Source: Vibrio vulnificus NBRC 15645 = ATCC 27562 (GTDB taxonomy: Bacteria > Pseudomonadota > Gammaproteobacteria > Enterobacterales > Vibrionaceae). From it: a DNA stretch of 64,000 nt. The stretch covers positions 620,001 through 684,000 of the forward strand of contig NZ_CP012881.1 of the NCBI RefSeq assembly GCF_002224265.1. The letters are read 5' to 3'. Below the pieces are notes generated by a model. The model was given only the letters and a program-made list of their open reading frames with translations, did not search any database and was not told where the DNA came from. The position numbers were made by a program, and so were the translations under genes. Below, in pieces: positions 18,454-28,472 of this stretch (the first letter of the stretch is position 1; every line of letters starts with the position of its first letter).

Positions 18454-18987
18454 ATGGCAAGTGTAGGTATCTTCTTCGGCAGCGACACAGGCAACACCGA
18501 AGCCGTTGCTAAGATGATTCAAAAGCAACTAGGTAAAAAACTCGTTCACGTACAAGACATCGCAAAAAGTAGTAAAGAAGATATCGACAACTTCGACCTG
18601 CTGCTTTTAGGCATCCCAACTTGGTACTACGGTGAAGCTCAGTGTGATTGGGATGACTTTTTCCCAGAGTTAGAGAAAATCGATTTCTCGACTAAACTAG
18701 TGGCCATTTTTGGTTGTGGCGACCAAGAGGACTACGCAGAATATTTCTGTGACGCAATGGGCACAGTTCGCGATATCGTAGAAGCAAAAGGTGGCACCAT
18801 CCTAGGTCACACTTCAACTGAGAGCTATGAGTTTGAAGCGTCAAAAGCCTTAGTTGCTGGTGATGACAGCCTATTCGTCGGTTTATGCATTGATGAAGAT
18901 CGCCAACCAGAACTCACTGAAGAGCGTGTGAAAAACTGGGTTGAACAAATCTACGAAGAAATGTGCCTAGCAGAGCTTGAAGACTAA
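18454..18987 (+). CDS. fldA: Flavodoxin
   Basis: This FMN-binding electron carrier of 177 residues is used for radical-SAM enzymes, methionine synthase and similar partners. The phosphate loop GSDTGNTEAVA lies at the N-terminus, and the flavin-flanking segments GIPTWYYGEAQCDWDDF and FGCGDQEDYAEYFCDAMG are intact. An in-frame ATG at 18418 would add 12 residues, but MASVGIFFGSDTGN is the family start and has AAAGG upstream. A strong terminator follows. Confidence 0.96.
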   Translation: MASVGIFFGSDTGNTEAVAKMIQKQLGKKLVHVQDIAKSSKEDIDNFDLLLLGIPTWYYGEAQCDWDDFFPELEKIDFSTKLVAIFGCGDQEDYAEYFCDAMGTVRDIVEAKGGTILGHTSTESYEFEASKALVAGDDSLFVGLCIDEDRQPELTEERVKNWVEQIYEEMCLAELED

Positions 18988-18992
18988 TGATG

Positions 18993-19016
18993 AAAACCTC
19001 CTTCGGGAGGTTTTTT
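18993..19016 (+). terminator. fldA terminator, shared with the convergent DUF4442 gene
   Basis: AAAACCTCC and GGAGGTTTT surround a TTCG tetraloop and a U-run follows. The last bases overlap the stop codon of the convergent gene. Confidence 0.92.
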
Positions 19017-19512
19017 AGTTTGTCACGATAACTTCTTCTCGATATTGCGGTTTTTTGCGTACATACAGCTTACGCTGAACTTCCGAAACCACATTCCCTT
19101 GTGCATCTTTGACATGGATGACAAACTCAGGAAAGCACTTCTCCCCTCTCTTGGTCACGGAGTAAATCTCATCTAACACCGATTGGCAGATCTCAAACTT
19201 AGCAAAGAGATCACTTTTTCCAGGTTGAATAAAGTTAATGCTCGCTTCCTTGTCCCAGACATAGTACTCCTCCCCCAAGATCCCCATCAGCATTAATGAA
19301 TAAACTGGATCCGTTAAAGAGAAAATACTCCCGCCATACTGAGTACGATTGGCGTTTTTGTTCCACCAACGCAATTTCAGTCTCATTTCAACCGTACGGA
19401 AATCATCACTTATACGTAAAATGCGAATTCCCGCCCCCCAAAATGGAGGCCAAATGTTTAAAGCGAACTTAACCATTCCCGGTTTGTAGATCTTCGCGAG
19501 TTGCTTGTTCAT
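19015..19512 (-). CDS. DUF4442 hotdog-fold protein, thioesterase-like
   Basis: This 165-residue protein is of the DUF4442 type, related to tetrameric acyl-CoA thioesterases with the hotdog fold. Characteristic stretches are NIWPPFWGAGIRI, KLRWWNKNANRTQYGGSIFS and YYVWDKEASINFIQPGKSDL. Substrate and role are unknown. It is convergent with fldA and divergent from fur. The stop lies within the fldA terminator, so the two transcripts share it. Confidence 0.8.
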   Translation of the reverse strand: MNKQLAKIYKPGMVKFALNIWPPFWGAGIRILRISDDFRTVEMRLKLRWWNKNANRTQYGGSIFSLTDPVYSLMLMGILGEEYYVWDKEASINFIQPGKSDLFAKFEICQSVLDEIYSVTKRGEKCFPEFVIHVKDAQGNVVSEVQRKLYVRKKPQYREEVIVTN

Positions 19513-19707
19513 GCCTTCCTAGCTCTCTTTGCAAATTGTTATTAAATTGTAACTGGTCAGATGAGCAATATAAGCGACCTAACGCGAATTTACAAAAAGA
19601 ATATAGTAACCCTTTGAAGTTCGTGGTTTATTGTTATCTCTGGTTAACCTATAATGTTCAGAATATTGAATTCTGTTAATCGCGGCAGATCATCAACGGG
19701 AAAGTAT

Positions 19708-20157
19708 ATGTCAGACAATAACCAAGCGCTAAAGGATGCTGGTCTTAAAGTTACCCTTCCAAGGCTGAAAATTTTAGAAGTACTACAGCAACCGGATTGC
19801 CAACACATCAGTGCTGAAGACCTTTATAAGAAGCTGATTGATCTTGGCGAAGAGATTGGCCTTGCGACAGTATATCGAGTGTTGAACCAGTTTGATGATG
19901 CCGGTATTGTTACTCGCCACCACTTTGAAGGCGGTAAATCGGTATTTGAACTTTCAACTCAACATCACCATGATCACCTAGTTTGTCTCGACTGCGGTGA
20001 AGTTATTGAGTTTTCGGATGACATTATTGAAGAGCGCCAAAAAGAAATCGCCGCCGCTTATAATGTTCAACTGACAAACCACAGCCTCTACCTTTACGGC
20101 AAGTGTGGCGATGGCTCATGCAAAGGTAATCCAGACGCGCATAAACGTAAGAGCTGA
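19708..20157 (+). CDS. fur: Ferric uptake regulator
   Basis: This iron-responsive repressor of 149 residues has a winged helix in the first half (LKVTLPRLKILEVLQQPDCQ, ATVYRVLNQFDDAGIV). The His-rich metal site HHHDHLVCLDCGEVIEF and C-terminal CGDGSC are those of Fur. The frame is open from 19654, but MSDNNQALKDAGLK with GGGAAAG upstream is the proper start. Location after fldA is standard; flavodoxin replaces ferredoxin in low iron, so the link is sensible. Confidence 0.97.
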   Translation: MSDNNQALKDAGLKVTLPRLKILEVLQQPDCQHISAEDLYKKLIDLGEEIGLATVYRVLNQFDDAGIVTRHHFEGGKSVFELSTQHHHDHLVCLDCGEVIEFSDDIIEERQKEIAAAYNVQLTNHSLYLYGKCGDGSCKGNPDAHKRKS

Positions 20158-20182
20158 TATCGACGCTCGATAGTTTTTAAAG

Positions 20183-20204
20183 GCCAGCATATTGCTGGCT
20201 TTTT
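20183..20204 (+). terminator. fur terminator
   Basis: GCCAGCA and TGCTGGC form a 7-bp stem with a 3-nt loop and a five-U run, 26 bp after the fur stop. Confidence 0.85.
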
Positions 20205-20215
20205 GTTGCGCCAAT

Positions 20216-20246
20216 AAAAAACCCAACTCAATGAGTTGGGTTTTTT
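20216..20246 (-). terminator. glnS terminator (bidirectional)
   Basis: A long palindrome has arms AAAAAACCCAACTCA and TGAGTTGGGTTTTTT, giving U-runs on both strands. It ends glnS and backs up the fur terminator. Confidence 0.9.
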
Positions 20247-20262
20247 CTTAGCTTAATAGCGC

Positions 20263-21933
20263 TTATTTCGCTTCAATCTTCGCCCAAGTATCACGTAGAC
20301 CTACAGTGCGGTTGAAAACCAAATGCTCTTTAGAGGAGTCTTTAGAATCCGCACAGAAGTAACCCATACGCTCAAACTGATAGCCTTTTTCAGCTTCTGC
20401 TTCCACTAAGCTTGGCTCAACAAAGCCATTCATCACCGTCAAAGAGTCCGGATTGATGGTTGAAGCAAAATCATCTGCCGCTGCAGGATTTGGTACCGTG
20501 AACAGACGATCGTATAGACGAATTTCAGCAGGAACACCTTTATCCGCCGATACCCAATGAATCACACCACGTACTTTACGGCCATCCGCAGGGTTAACAC
20601 CCAAAGTCTCTGAATCGTAAGTACAGAAGATGGTCGTGATATTACCTTCGTCGTCTTTCTCAACACGCTCAGCTTTAATCACATACGCGCCACGCAGACG
20701 CACTTCGCTGCCAAGAACCAAGCGTTTGTACTTCTTGTTTGCTTCTTCGCGGAAATCTTCACGCTCGATCCAGATTTCACGGCTAAACGGCACTTCACGC
20801 TCACCCATTTCTGGTTTATTTGGATGGTTAGCAACCGTCAGATTTTCTAGTTCGCCTGCCGGGAAGTTTTCAATCACTAGCTTAACCGGATCCAACACCG
20901 CCATCGCGCGAGGGGCATTTTCATTCAAATCATCACGGATGCAAGATTCCAATGAACTAAACTCGATCATGTTTTCTTGCTTCGTCACACCGATACGCTT
21001 ACAAAACTCGCGAATTGATGCTGGTGTAAAACCGCGACGGCGTAAACCAGAGATAGTCGGCATACGTGGGTCATCCCAACCATTAACCAACTTCTCAGTC
21101 ACCAACTGGTTGAGCTTACGCTTAGACATCACCGTGTATTCAAGGTTCAGACGGCTGAACTCGTATTGATGAGGACGGCAATCAATAGTGATGTTGTCGA
21201 GAACCCAATCGTACAAGCGACGGTTGTCCATAAACTCAAGAGTACAAATTGAGTGCGTAATGCCTTCTAACGCATCTGAAATACAGTGCGTAAAGTCGTA
21301 CATTGGGTAAATGCACCATTTGTCACCAGTCTGGTGGTGAGACGCAAAACGCACGCGGTAAAGAACAGGATCGCGCATAACAATGAACGACGACGCCATG
21401 TCAATCTTCGCACGAAGACACGCTTTACCTTCTTCAAAACCGCCATCGCGCATTTTTTCAAACAGCGCAAGGTTTTCTTCCGCAGAACGATCGCGATAAG
21501 GGCTAGGCTTACCTGGCGCAGTCAACGTACCACGGTACTCACGGATCTGCTCTGGACTTAGCTCATCAACGTACGCTAAGCCTTTGTTAATCAGTTCCAC
21601 TGCATACTCGTAAAGCTTGTCGAAATAGTTCGATGAGTAACAGATCTCATCATCCCATTCAAAGCCTAACCAGCTCACATCATTTTTGATCGACTCAACG
21701 TATTCGATGTCTTCTTTCTCAGGGTTGGTATCGTCGAAACGAAGATTACACTTACCCTGATAGTCCTGAGCAATACCAAAGTTCAAACAGATCGATTTTG
21801 CATGGCCGATGTGTAGGTAGCCGTTTGGCTCCGGTGGGAATCGTGTATGCACACTCGTGTGTTTGCCATCCGCCAGATCTTTATCAATGATCTGACGAAT
21901 AAAGTTTGATGGACGAGCATCAGCTTCACTCAT
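20263..21933 (-). CDS. glnS: Glutaminyl-tRNA synthetase
   Basis: This class I aminoacyl-tRNA synthetase charges tRNA-Gln. The 556 residues compare with 554 in E. coli. The nucleotide-binding motif is [16 protein letters not shown] and the second signature is [29 protein letters not shown] and the anticodon-binding C-terminal beta-barrels follow the family. It is transcribed away from nagE's terminator and separated from it by 220 bp. Confidence 0.98.
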   Translation of the reverse strand: MSEADARPSNFIRQIIDKDLADGKHTSVHTRFPPEPNGYLHIGHAKSICLNFGIAQDYQGKCNLRFDDTNPEKEDIEYVESIKNDVSWLGFEWDDEICYSSNYFDKLYEYAVELINKGLAYVDELSPEQIREYRGTLTAPGKPSPYRDRSAEENLALFEKMRDGGFEEGKACLRAKIDMASSFIVMRDPVLYRVRFASHHQTGDKWCIYPMYDFTHCISDALEGITHSICTLEFMDNRRLYDWVLDNITIDCRPHQYEFSRLNLEYTVMSKRKLNQLVTEKLVNGWDDPRMPTISGLRRRGFTPASIREFCKRIGVTKQENMIEFSSLESCIRDDLNENAPRAMAVLDPVKLVIENFPAGELENLTVANHPNKPEMGEREVPFSREIWIEREDFREEANKKYKRLVLGSEVRLRGAYVIKAERVEKDDEGNITTIFCTYDSETLGVNPADGRKVRGVIHWVSADKGVPAEIRLYDRLFTVPNPAAADDFASTINPDSLTVMNGFVEPSLVEAEAEKGYQFERMGYFCADSKDSSKEHLVFNRTVGLRDTWAKIEAK

Positions 21934-22110
21934 CTAAAGCACCTCAAGTTTGTTTTAGTATTGTTCAGAGAAAACTTAGCTCTGAAACGTCAACGCGACT
22001 TCAGAGCAAACTGTCGTTAATGATCCACAATTCTGTACCATTAGACAATAAGATCTCGCGTTTAAATGGGATTATTTGTCTGAAAAGACCAAGATAGAGT
22101 GCCAAAACAG

Positions 22111-22134
22111 AAAAAGCCTCCCGAAGGAGGCTTT
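22111..22134 (-). terminator. nagE terminator
   Basis: AAAGCCTCC and GGAGGCTTT flank CGAA, with five Us on the minus strand. It lies 24 bp after the nagE stop. Confidence 0.9.
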
Positions 22135-22157
22135 CATATCATTCAGAGTGATGGCTA

Positions 22158-23729
22158 TTAAGGCAGTTTCACTTCTGATAGGTCTTCGTTGACACCAATT
22201 GCTTTCATTTCACCAGCAACGATTTCAGCTAGAGGACCAAGGATAACTTGTAGGTTGTTTTCGCCAAGCTTAACCACACCTTTAGCACCCAGTTTCTTAA
22301 GTACTGCTTCGTCAGCAACAGAGCGGTCTTTAAGCGTTAGACGTAGACGAGTGATACATGCATCGATTGATGTAAGGTTCTCATGACCGCCTAGTGCTTT
22401 TAGGTATTGACGAGCTAGATCACCACTCTTTGCATCACCAGAAGGCGCAGTTGTTTCAGAATCATCATCTTCACGACCTGGCGATTTCAGGTTGAATGCG
22501 CGGATTGCGAAGAAGAAAGTGAAGAAGTATAGAGCACCGAAAGCTAGACCGATTAGTAGCAGTACGAATGGCTTAGTTGCTAGACCCCAGTTCAATAGGA
22601 AGTCGATTAGACCTGCTGAGAAACCAAAGCCATGTAGTGTGCCGAACATGTTTGCTACAACTAGTGCTAGACCAGTGAACACAGCGTGTAGAGCGTATAG
22701 TGCTGGAGCTAGGAACACGAACATGAATTCTAGTGGTTCTGTGATACCGGTTAGGAATGAACAGAACGCGACAGAGAACAGTGCACCACCAACTTGGCTA
22801 CGTTTTTCTGCTGGAGCTGCTAGGTACATCGCTAGAGCAGCACCTGGTAGACCAAACATCATCACAGGGAAGAAGCCGTTCATGAATACGCCAGCGCCTT
22901 TGTCACCACCGAAGAAGCGGTGTAGGTCACCAGATTTCACTGTTTCAGTTACTTCTTTCACTGTTGCTGTGATTTCAGGAGTTACAGCGTTAGCAAACTC
23001 AAATGTGTGAGTTTGACCAGCAACAAGAGTTTTCGCTAGTGCTGGGTCTACACAAAGCTGTTGTAGAGCAGGTAGAGCTTGACCAGCTGATTGAGCACCT
23101 GTTACTAGGATCTCTTGACACGTACCCATACCAAACCAGAAGTATGAGTTAAGAACGTGGTGAAGACCAACAGGAATTAGTGCACGGTTTAGAGTACCGT
23201 AAACGAATTGACCTACAGCACCAGAAGTCGATACAGCGTGTGCTAGAGCATCAAGACCGCCTTGGATTGAAGGCCAAACCACACCAGCAACTGCACCAGC
23301 AACCAGTGAGAATAGACCTGCCATAATAGGCACTAGACGTTTGCCAGAGAAGAATGCCAACCACTCAGGAAGACGTGTAGCATGGAAAGCGTTGTATGAG
23401 TGACCAGCAATGATACCACCGATGATACCGCCGAAGAACGACATGTTGATAGAAGCATCAATTGTTGTTGCCGTTGCAGTTAGTACAAAGTACGCCACTG
23501 CACCTGCTAGACCTGCAGCACCTTGACCGTCTTTAGAAAGACCAATCGCAATACCAAGACCGAAAAGAAGAGGAAGTTGACCAAAGATAGCACCACCAGC
23601 TTGCGCCATGAATGGGATATCCAACAGGTCACCTTGACCCAAACGTAGTAAGAGCGCCGCAACTGGTAGCGTTGCGATAGGAAGCATAAGTGCTTTACCT
23701 AACTTTTGCGCGTATCCAAGAATATTCAC
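22158..23729 (-). CDS. nagE: N-acetylglucosamine PTS permease, EIICB
   Basis: This transporter imports and phosphorylates GlcNAc. The 523 residues comprise a membrane IIC domain (about 1-370) and a IIB domain (about 440-523) with the phospho-cysteine in SIDACITRLRL. The IIA domain fused to the E. coli protein is missing, so the phosphate must come from a separate EIIA, most likely Crr encoded at 58088. The start is GTG with GGGGG eight bases upstream. It is divergent from nagA-nagC, whose product NagC should repress it. A CRP-like site lies 115 bp upstream. Confidence 0.95.
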   Translation of the reverse strand: MNILGYAQKLGKALMLPIATLPVAALLLRLGQGDLLDIPFMAQAGGAIFGQLPLLFGLGIAIGLSKDGQGAAGLAGAVAYFVLTATATTIDASINMSFFGGIIGGIIAGHSYNAFHATRLPEWLAFFSGKRLVPIMAGLFSLVAGAVAGVVWPSIQGGLDALAHAVSTSGAVGQFVYGTLNRALIPVGLHHVLNSYFWFGMGTCQEILVTGAQSAGQALPALQQLCVDPALAKTLVAGQTHTFEFANAVTPEITATVKEVTETVKSGDLHRFFGGDKGAGVFMNGFFPVMMFGLPGAALAMYLAAPAEKRSQVGGALFSVAFCSFLTGITEPLEFMFVFLAPALYALHAVFTGLALVVANMFGTLHGFGFSAGLIDFLLNWGLATKPFVLLLIGLAFGALYFFTFFFAIRAFNLKSPGREDDDSETTAPSGDAKSGDLARQYLKALGGHENLTSIDACITRLRLTLKDRSVADEAVLKKLGAKGVVKLGENNLQVILGPLAEIVAGEMKAIGVNEDLSEVKLP

Positions 23730-24220
23730 CTTAAGTTCCCCCTATAGGATTTTCATTTTTCGGAAGACTTTTTTTAGTCGTCCAATTTAGTCTTTTCCAG
23801 TTTATGACATTAATTTTGCTCCGCAAATTAAAAGCTCTTTGTTTGTGATCATAATCACCAGATTTTGCCCTTCCCAAAGGTTTTTGCTAGCGAGATCATA
23901 AAACTTATTTTATCATTCAAAAAAATGGTGAATTGGCGATAAAATTCTCAGACTTTTAGTGATAAATGAATAACGTTTTTTGCCCTTGTTGATTGAAGCA
24001 AAACGCTAAAAGGGCTTTTAAGATCACTTAATTGACTATAAAAACAAATAATTTTCAGCATCTTACGTTGCTTAGAGTTTATCTTGCCAATGCTTGCTGT
24101 ACCGCCTTTACGGTCTAATTCAGCGACACAAACTAAGTATCCAATATTTTGGATGAATTGCTGTCTAAGGATCCGTAAATGAAACGAATTTAAATCTCAT
24201 TTGATAAGGATTAGCTGAAC
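23730..24220. promoter_or_regulatory. nagE-nagA divergent control region
   Basis: This 491-bp gap separates the GlcNAc permease from nagAC. It is AT-rich, with a good CRP-like site at 23844-23859. NagC operators are expected here from known biology, but I could not place one with confidence; candidate TTTC/GAAA stretches near 23750 and 23905 are too loose. No ORF of note. Confidence 0.6.
23844..23859 (+). promoter_or_regulatory. CRP-like site upstream of nagE
   Basis: TGTGA, six bases, TCACC match the CRP consensus TGTGA-N6-TCACA in nine of ten conserved positions. nagE is known to be cAMP-CRP dependent in enterics. Binding here is inferred. Confidence 0.6.
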
Positions 24221-25357
24221 ATGTACGCGCTAACTAACTGTAAAATTTATACAGGAAGTGATGTTCTTTCTGAACACGCTCTCATCATCGAAAATGATTT
24301 GATCACATCGATTGTACCTGCAGCGGATCTACCTTCAGGAATCGAAGTAAAAGATCTTGCAGGCGCTAACGTTAGCCCTGGTTTTATCGACCTACAGTTG
24401 AATGGCTGTGGTGGCGTGATGCTGAACGACGAAATCACTGCAGAAACGATGCAAATTATGCATGAAGCCAACTTGAAATCAGGCTGTACAAGCTTTCTGC
24501 CAACTCTGATCACTTCTTCTGATGCCGATATGCGTGCCGCAATCACGGCAGCACGCGAGTACCATGCTAAGTACAAAAACCAATCACTTGGCTTGCATCT
24601 CGAAGGTCCCTATCTCAACGTGATGAAAAAAGGCATTCACAGTGTCGACTATATCCGTCCTTCTGACACCAGCATGGTTGACTTTATCTGCGAAAACGCG
24701 GACGTCGTAGCCAAAGTGACACTGGCTCCAGAGTTGAACGATCCTGAACATATTGAAAAGCTGCGTAATGCGGGCATCGTTGTGTCTATCGGCCACACGA
24801 ACGCGACTTACGCAGAGGCAAGAAAAGGCTTTGAAGCGGGCATCACCTTTGCCACTCACCTTTTCAATGCGATGACACCAATGGTTGGTCGCGAGCCAGG
24901 TGTCGTGGGTGCAATTTATGACACTCCTGATGTTTATGCTGGGATCATTGCTGATGGTTTCCATGTTGATTATGCAAACATCAGAATTGCGCACAAGATC
25001 AAAGGCGAGAAGCTAGTATTAGTGACCGATGCCACAGCTCCTGCAGGCGCTAACATGGATTACTTTATTTTTGTTGGTAAGAAAGTATATTACCGTGATG
25101 GCAAATGTGTTGATGAGAATGGCACATTGGGCGGTTCAGCGTTGACGATGATCGAAGCGGTCGAAAATACGGTTGAACATGTCGGAATCGCTTTAGACGA
25201 AGCTCTGCGTATGGCAACACTCTACCCTGCTAAAGCAATTGGTGTGGATGGTTACCTAGGCCGAATTAAGAAAGGTTACATCGCTAACCTGACCATTTTC
25301 GATCGAGACTTCAATGTTAAAGCGACGGTTGTTAACGGACAATACGAGCAAAATTAA
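24221..25357 (+). CDS. nagA: N-acetylglucosamine-6-phosphate deacetylase
   Basis: This enzyme removes the acetyl group from GlcNAc-6-P, the first step after PTS uptake. The 378 residues show the amidohydrolase pattern: [19 protein letters not shown] with the metal Glu, [13 protein letters not shown] and FATHLFNAM with metal histidines, and VTDATAPAG with the catalytic Asp. It is followed after two bases by nagC, so the pair is translationally coupled. nagB is not in this window. Confidence 0.97.
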   Translation: MYALTNCKIYTGSDVLSEHALIIENDLITSIVPAADLPSGIEVKDLAGANVSPGFIDLQLNGCGGVMLNDEITAETMQIMHEANLKSGCTSFLPTLITSSDADMRAAITAAREYHAKYKNQSLGLHLEGPYLNVMKKGIHSVDYIRPSDTSMVDFICENADVVAKVTLAPELNDPEHIEKLRNAGIVVSIGHTNATYAEARKGFEAGITFATHLFNAMTPMVGREPGVVGAIYDTPDVYAGIIADGFHVDYANIRIAHKIKGEKLVLVTDATAPAGANMDYFIFVGKKVYYRDGKCVDENGTLGGSALTMIEAVENTVEHVGIALDEALRMATLYPAKAIGVDGYLGRIKKGYIANLTIFDRDFNVKATVVNGQYEQN

Positions 25358-25359
25358 GA

Positions 25360-26574
25360 ATGAATGGCGGACAGATAGGCAACGTAGACTTAGTAAAGCA
25401 ACTGAACAGCGCAGCTGTATACAGATTGATTGATCAACAAGGACCTATCTCCCGCATACAAGTGGCAGATGTCAGTCAACTGGCACCTGCCAGTGTCACA
25501 AAAATCACCCGCCAGCTCCTTGAACGGGGATTGATCAAAGAGGTTGCACAACAAGCTTCCACAGGCGGTCGCCGTGCAATCTCGTTAACAACAGAGGTCA
25601 AACCCTTCCACTCTGTTGCTGTGCGTCTTGGTCGCGACTACGTGCAATTTTGCCTCTACGATTTAGGTGGAACGGCGTTAGCACAAGATCAGCACGATTT
25701 TCGTTACACCAACCAATCCGATCTGCAGCAAGGTCTGACTGCTTTGCTGAAAGACTTTATTAGTCGCAGCCAAGATAAAATTGATCAACTTATCGCTATC
25801 GGCATTACGCTCCCAGGCCTTGTTAACCCGACAACTGGTGTGGTCGAGTACATGCCTAACACGGATATCGATAAACTCGCTTTAGGCGAAATCATTCGTG
25901 AAAAATTTGGTATTGAATGTTTCGTTGGTAACGACGTGCGTGGCATGGCGTTAGCTGAACACTATTTTGGAGCAAGTCAAGATTGCCAAGACTCGATTCT
26001 CGTCAGTGTTCACCGCGGTACCGGTGCCGGCATCATCGTCAATGGTCAAGTATTCCTTGGCTTCAACCGCAACGTTGGTGAGATTGGCCACATTCAAATC
26101 GATCCTCTTGGTGAACAATGCCAATGTGGTAATTTCGGCTGCCTTGAGACCGTAGCAGCAAACCCAGCAATTATTCAGCGCGTGAAAAAACTGATCGCGC
26201 AAGGTTATGAGTCATCACTTGCAAAACTGGACCACATTACCATCCAGGACGTCTGTAACCACGCTCTAGAAGGCGATGAACTGGCGCAACAAAGCTTAGT
26301 TCGAGTGGGCAACCAGTTAGGCAAAGCGATTGCGATCACCATTAACTTGTTTAACCCGCAAAAAATTGTCATCGCTGGCGATATTACTGCAGCAAAAGAC
26401 ATTGTTTTCCCTGCGATTCAACGTAATGTGGAAAACCAATCACTAAAAACCTTCCATAATCAACTGCCTATTGTCGCATCGCAGATCGATAAACAGCCAA
26501 CGATGGGCGCGTTTGCCATGATTAAACGCGCTATGCTCAATGGTGTTTTGTTACAAAAGTTGTTGGGTGAATAA
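25360..26574 (+). CDS. nagC: NagC, ROK-family repressor of GlcNAc/chitin genes
   Basis: This 404-residue regulator represses nag and related genes and responds to GlcNAc-6-P. The N-terminal winged helix is DLVKQLNSAAVYRLI and LAPASVTKITRQLLERG; the ROK sugar-kinase-like part has the zinc motif CQCGNFGCLE. The sequence QQASTGGRRAISL is nearly identical to what I recall of E. coli NagC. It starts two bases after nagA and is closed by its own terminator. Confidence 0.97.
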   Translation: MNGGQIGNVDLVKQLNSAAVYRLIDQQGPISRIQVADVSQLAPASVTKITRQLLERGLIKEVAQQASTGGRRAISLTTEVKPFHSVAVRLGRDYVQFCLYDLGGTALAQDQHDFRYTNQSDLQQGLTALLKDFISRSQDKIDQLIAIGITLPGLVNPTTGVVEYMPNTDIDKLALGEIIREKFGIECFVGNDVRGMALAEHYFGASQDCQDSILVSVHRGTGAGIIVNGQVFLGFNRNVGEIGHIQIDPLGEQCQCGNFGCLETVAANPAIIQRVKKLIAQGYESSLAKLDHITIQDVCNHALEGDELAQQSLVRVGNQLGKAIAITINLFNPQKIVIAGDITAAKDIVFPAIQRNVENQSLKTFHNQLPIVASQIDKQPTMGAFAMIKRAMLNGVLLQKLLGE

Positions 26575-26611
26575 AGCACCTGTCAATCAACCAGTTACAT
26601 AGGTTACAATT

Positions 26612-26636
26612 GGGCTGTGTTTACACAGCCCTTTTT
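26612..26636 (+). terminator. nagC terminator
   Basis: GGGCTGTG and CACAGCCC surround TTTA and are followed by five Ts. It lies between nagC and the antiporter gene and argues against any antiporter start upstream of 26637. Confidence 0.88.
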
Positions 26637-26663
26637 ACATCTGAAGGAAGTCACGCGCGCACC

Positions 26664-28256
26664 ATGGAAATAATTTTGATAACCACCGCTTTTGTGGCGG
26701 GCTTTTTAGCACTAAAGTGCAACTTACCTCCACTTGTCGGTTTTCTGCTTGCGGGTTTTGCGCTGCATGCATTTGGTTTTGAAAGTAATCTAACGATCAC
26801 CACACTCGCCGATCTTGGGGTGACACTACTGCTCTTTACCATTGGTTTAAAACTGGAAATCAAAACCCTACTCTCTAAAGAGATATGGGCAGGAGCGACC
26901 GCTCATAACCTTCTGTCGACATTACTGTTTACCGCAGCGTTTGTTGGACTAAAATTTCTCGGGATTTCTTCTCTGTCAGAGATGGAAACTGGCCACCTAG
27001 TCTTGCTTGCCTTCGCACTCTCCTTCTCCAGTACCGTTTTTGCCGTAAAATCATTACAAGAAAAAGGCGAAATGAACGCCACTTACGGCACGTTAGCGAT
27101 TGGTATTTTGATCATGCAAGATATCTTCGCCGTGGTATTCCTCACCGCCTCAACCGGGAAATTGCCCCATTGGTACGCCATTGCTCTATTCGCCTTGCCC
27201 TTGTTACGCCCTCTTTTCTACAAGATTCTTGACTGGGTTGGTCACGGGGAAATGCTGGTTCTGTTTGGTATATTCTTCGCACTTGTCGCAGGGGCAGGGT
27301 TATTTGAACTTGTCGGTATGAAACCAGACCTTGGCGCGCTCGTGCTAGGTATGTTATTAGCTGGTCACCGCAAATCCTCGGAGCTCGCCAAATCCCTATT
27401 TAACATGAAGGAGCTTTTCCTCGTCTGCTTCTTCCTCAATATCGGTTTATCGGCCTCGCTCAGTTTAACTGGCGTCTCTTTGGCACTACTCATCCTGCTC
27501 TTACTGCCACTGAAAGGCCTTCTTTACTTCCTAACCATCAATCACTTTAAGTTTCGTGTGCGCACGTCCTTGCTCGCATCATTGACACTGTTTAACTACA
27601 GTGAGTTTGGCCTTATTGTTGGCGGCTTAGCTTATAAAATGGGATGGATGCCGAGTGATATTTTGGTCGCCCTTGCTGTTGCGGTCTCACTTTCTTTTAT
27701 TCTTGCGGCGCCATTGAGCAAGATGGGCCACCAAATCTATCAACACTCAGGAAAGTGGCTGCAAGAAACCGCCGCAGAAAAGCTCAATCAGCGTGATCAG
27801 TTGATCAACCCAGGCAACGCGCAAGTCTTGATCCTGGGTATGGGCCGTATCGGAACAGGGGCTTATGATGAACTGCGCGCTCGTTACGGCAAAATCAGCT
27901 TAGGCGTAGAAGTGAGAGAAGAAGCTGCGCAGCATCATCGAGAAGAAGGTAGAAACGTTATTGCAGGAGATGCCACTGACCCTGACTTTTGGGAGCGCAT
28001 TCTTGATACCGCGAATGTGAAGCTGGTTTTACTAGCCATGCCTCACCACCAAGGTAATCAAACCGCGCTTGAGCAGCTCAAACGTCGCAACTACCAAGGA
28101 CAAATTGCCGCGATTGCCGAATACACTGACCAATTAGAGATGCTCACTAACAATGGCGTACACGCTGCCTTTAATATTTATAACGAAGCGGGCAGCGGCT
28201 TTGCGCGCCATGTGTGTGAACAACTTCGACCTCAGTTTGCTCCCCCCTCAAATTAA
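26664..28256 (+). CDS. Kef-type monovalent cation:proton antiporter with RCK domain
   Basis: This membrane protein of about 530 residues has some 12 helices of the CPA2 antiporter fold (about 1-370), including LVGFLLAGFALHAFG, LSFSSTVFAVKSLQEKG and LFNYSEFGLIVGGLAYK. A C-terminal TrkA-N/RCK nucleotide-binding domain follows (from about 388, VLILGMGRIGTGAYDELRA). It likely exchanges K+ or Na+ for protons under nucleotide or redox control. It differs from E. coli YbaL/KefB enough that I give no symbol. The frame is open from 26610, but that part runs through the nagC terminator; MEIILITTAFVAGF is a good membrane start. Confidence 0.85.
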   Translation: MEIILITTAFVAGFLALKCNLPPLVGFLLAGFALHAFGFESNLTITTLADLGVTLLLFTIGLKLEIKTLLSKEIWAGATAHNLLSTLLFTAAFVGLKFLGISSLSEMETGHLVLLAFALSFSSTVFAVKSLQEKGEMNATYGTLAIGILIMQDIFAVVFLTASTGKLPHWYAIALFALPLLRPLFYKILDWVGHGEMLVLFGIFFALVAGAGLFELVGMKPDLGALVLGMLLAGHRKSSELAKSLFNMKELFLVCFFLNIGLSASLSLTGVSLALLILLLLPLKGLLYFLTINHFKFRVRTSLLASLTLFNYSEFGLIVGGLAYKMGWMPSDILVALAVAVSLSFILAAPLSKMGHQIYQHSGKWLQETAAEKLNQRDQLINPGNAQVLILGMGRIGTGAYDELRARYGKISLGVEVREEAAQHHREEGRNVIAGDATDPDFWERILDTANVKLVLLAMPHHQGNQTALEQLKRRNYQGQIAAIAEYTDQLEMLTNNGVHAAFNIYNEAGSGFARHVCEQLRPQFAPPSN

Positions 28257-28270
28257 GCATATCCCCCATT

Positions 28271-28296
28271 AAAGGCCCACAAAACTGGGCCTTTTT
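28271..28296 (+). terminator. Antiporter gene terminator
   Basis: AAAGGCCCA and TGGGCCTTT form a 9-bp stem with a 6-nt loop and a five-T run, 14 bp after the stop. Confidence 0.9.
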
Positions 28297-28472
28297 GCTT
28301 CCTTTTTCACCAAAACCTTATTTACATTCACCAATTCAGCGTTTTTATTAAATATTTTTTAATCATTAGCTCCTTTGTTTACTTTTTTTATCGAAGAGTG
28401 TTGCTTTTTTTGTTCAGACTGGCAAATTGAAGCCATACCGTTTAGAAATGATTTAATTAAAAAGGATGTTGT

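Noticed and set aside
19513..19707. Fur box upstream of fur
   Set aside because: Some TTATTAAATTGTAA stretches are present, but too few bases agree with the 19-bp consensus to call autoregulation.
23730..24220. NagC operators
   Set aside because: They are expected from biology, but I found no palindrome close enough to the known consensus to give coordinates.
26610..26663. N-terminal extension of the Kef-type antiporter
   Set aside because: The extra 18 codons pass through the nagC terminator stem and T-run, and the remaining protein already starts with a proper membrane helix.
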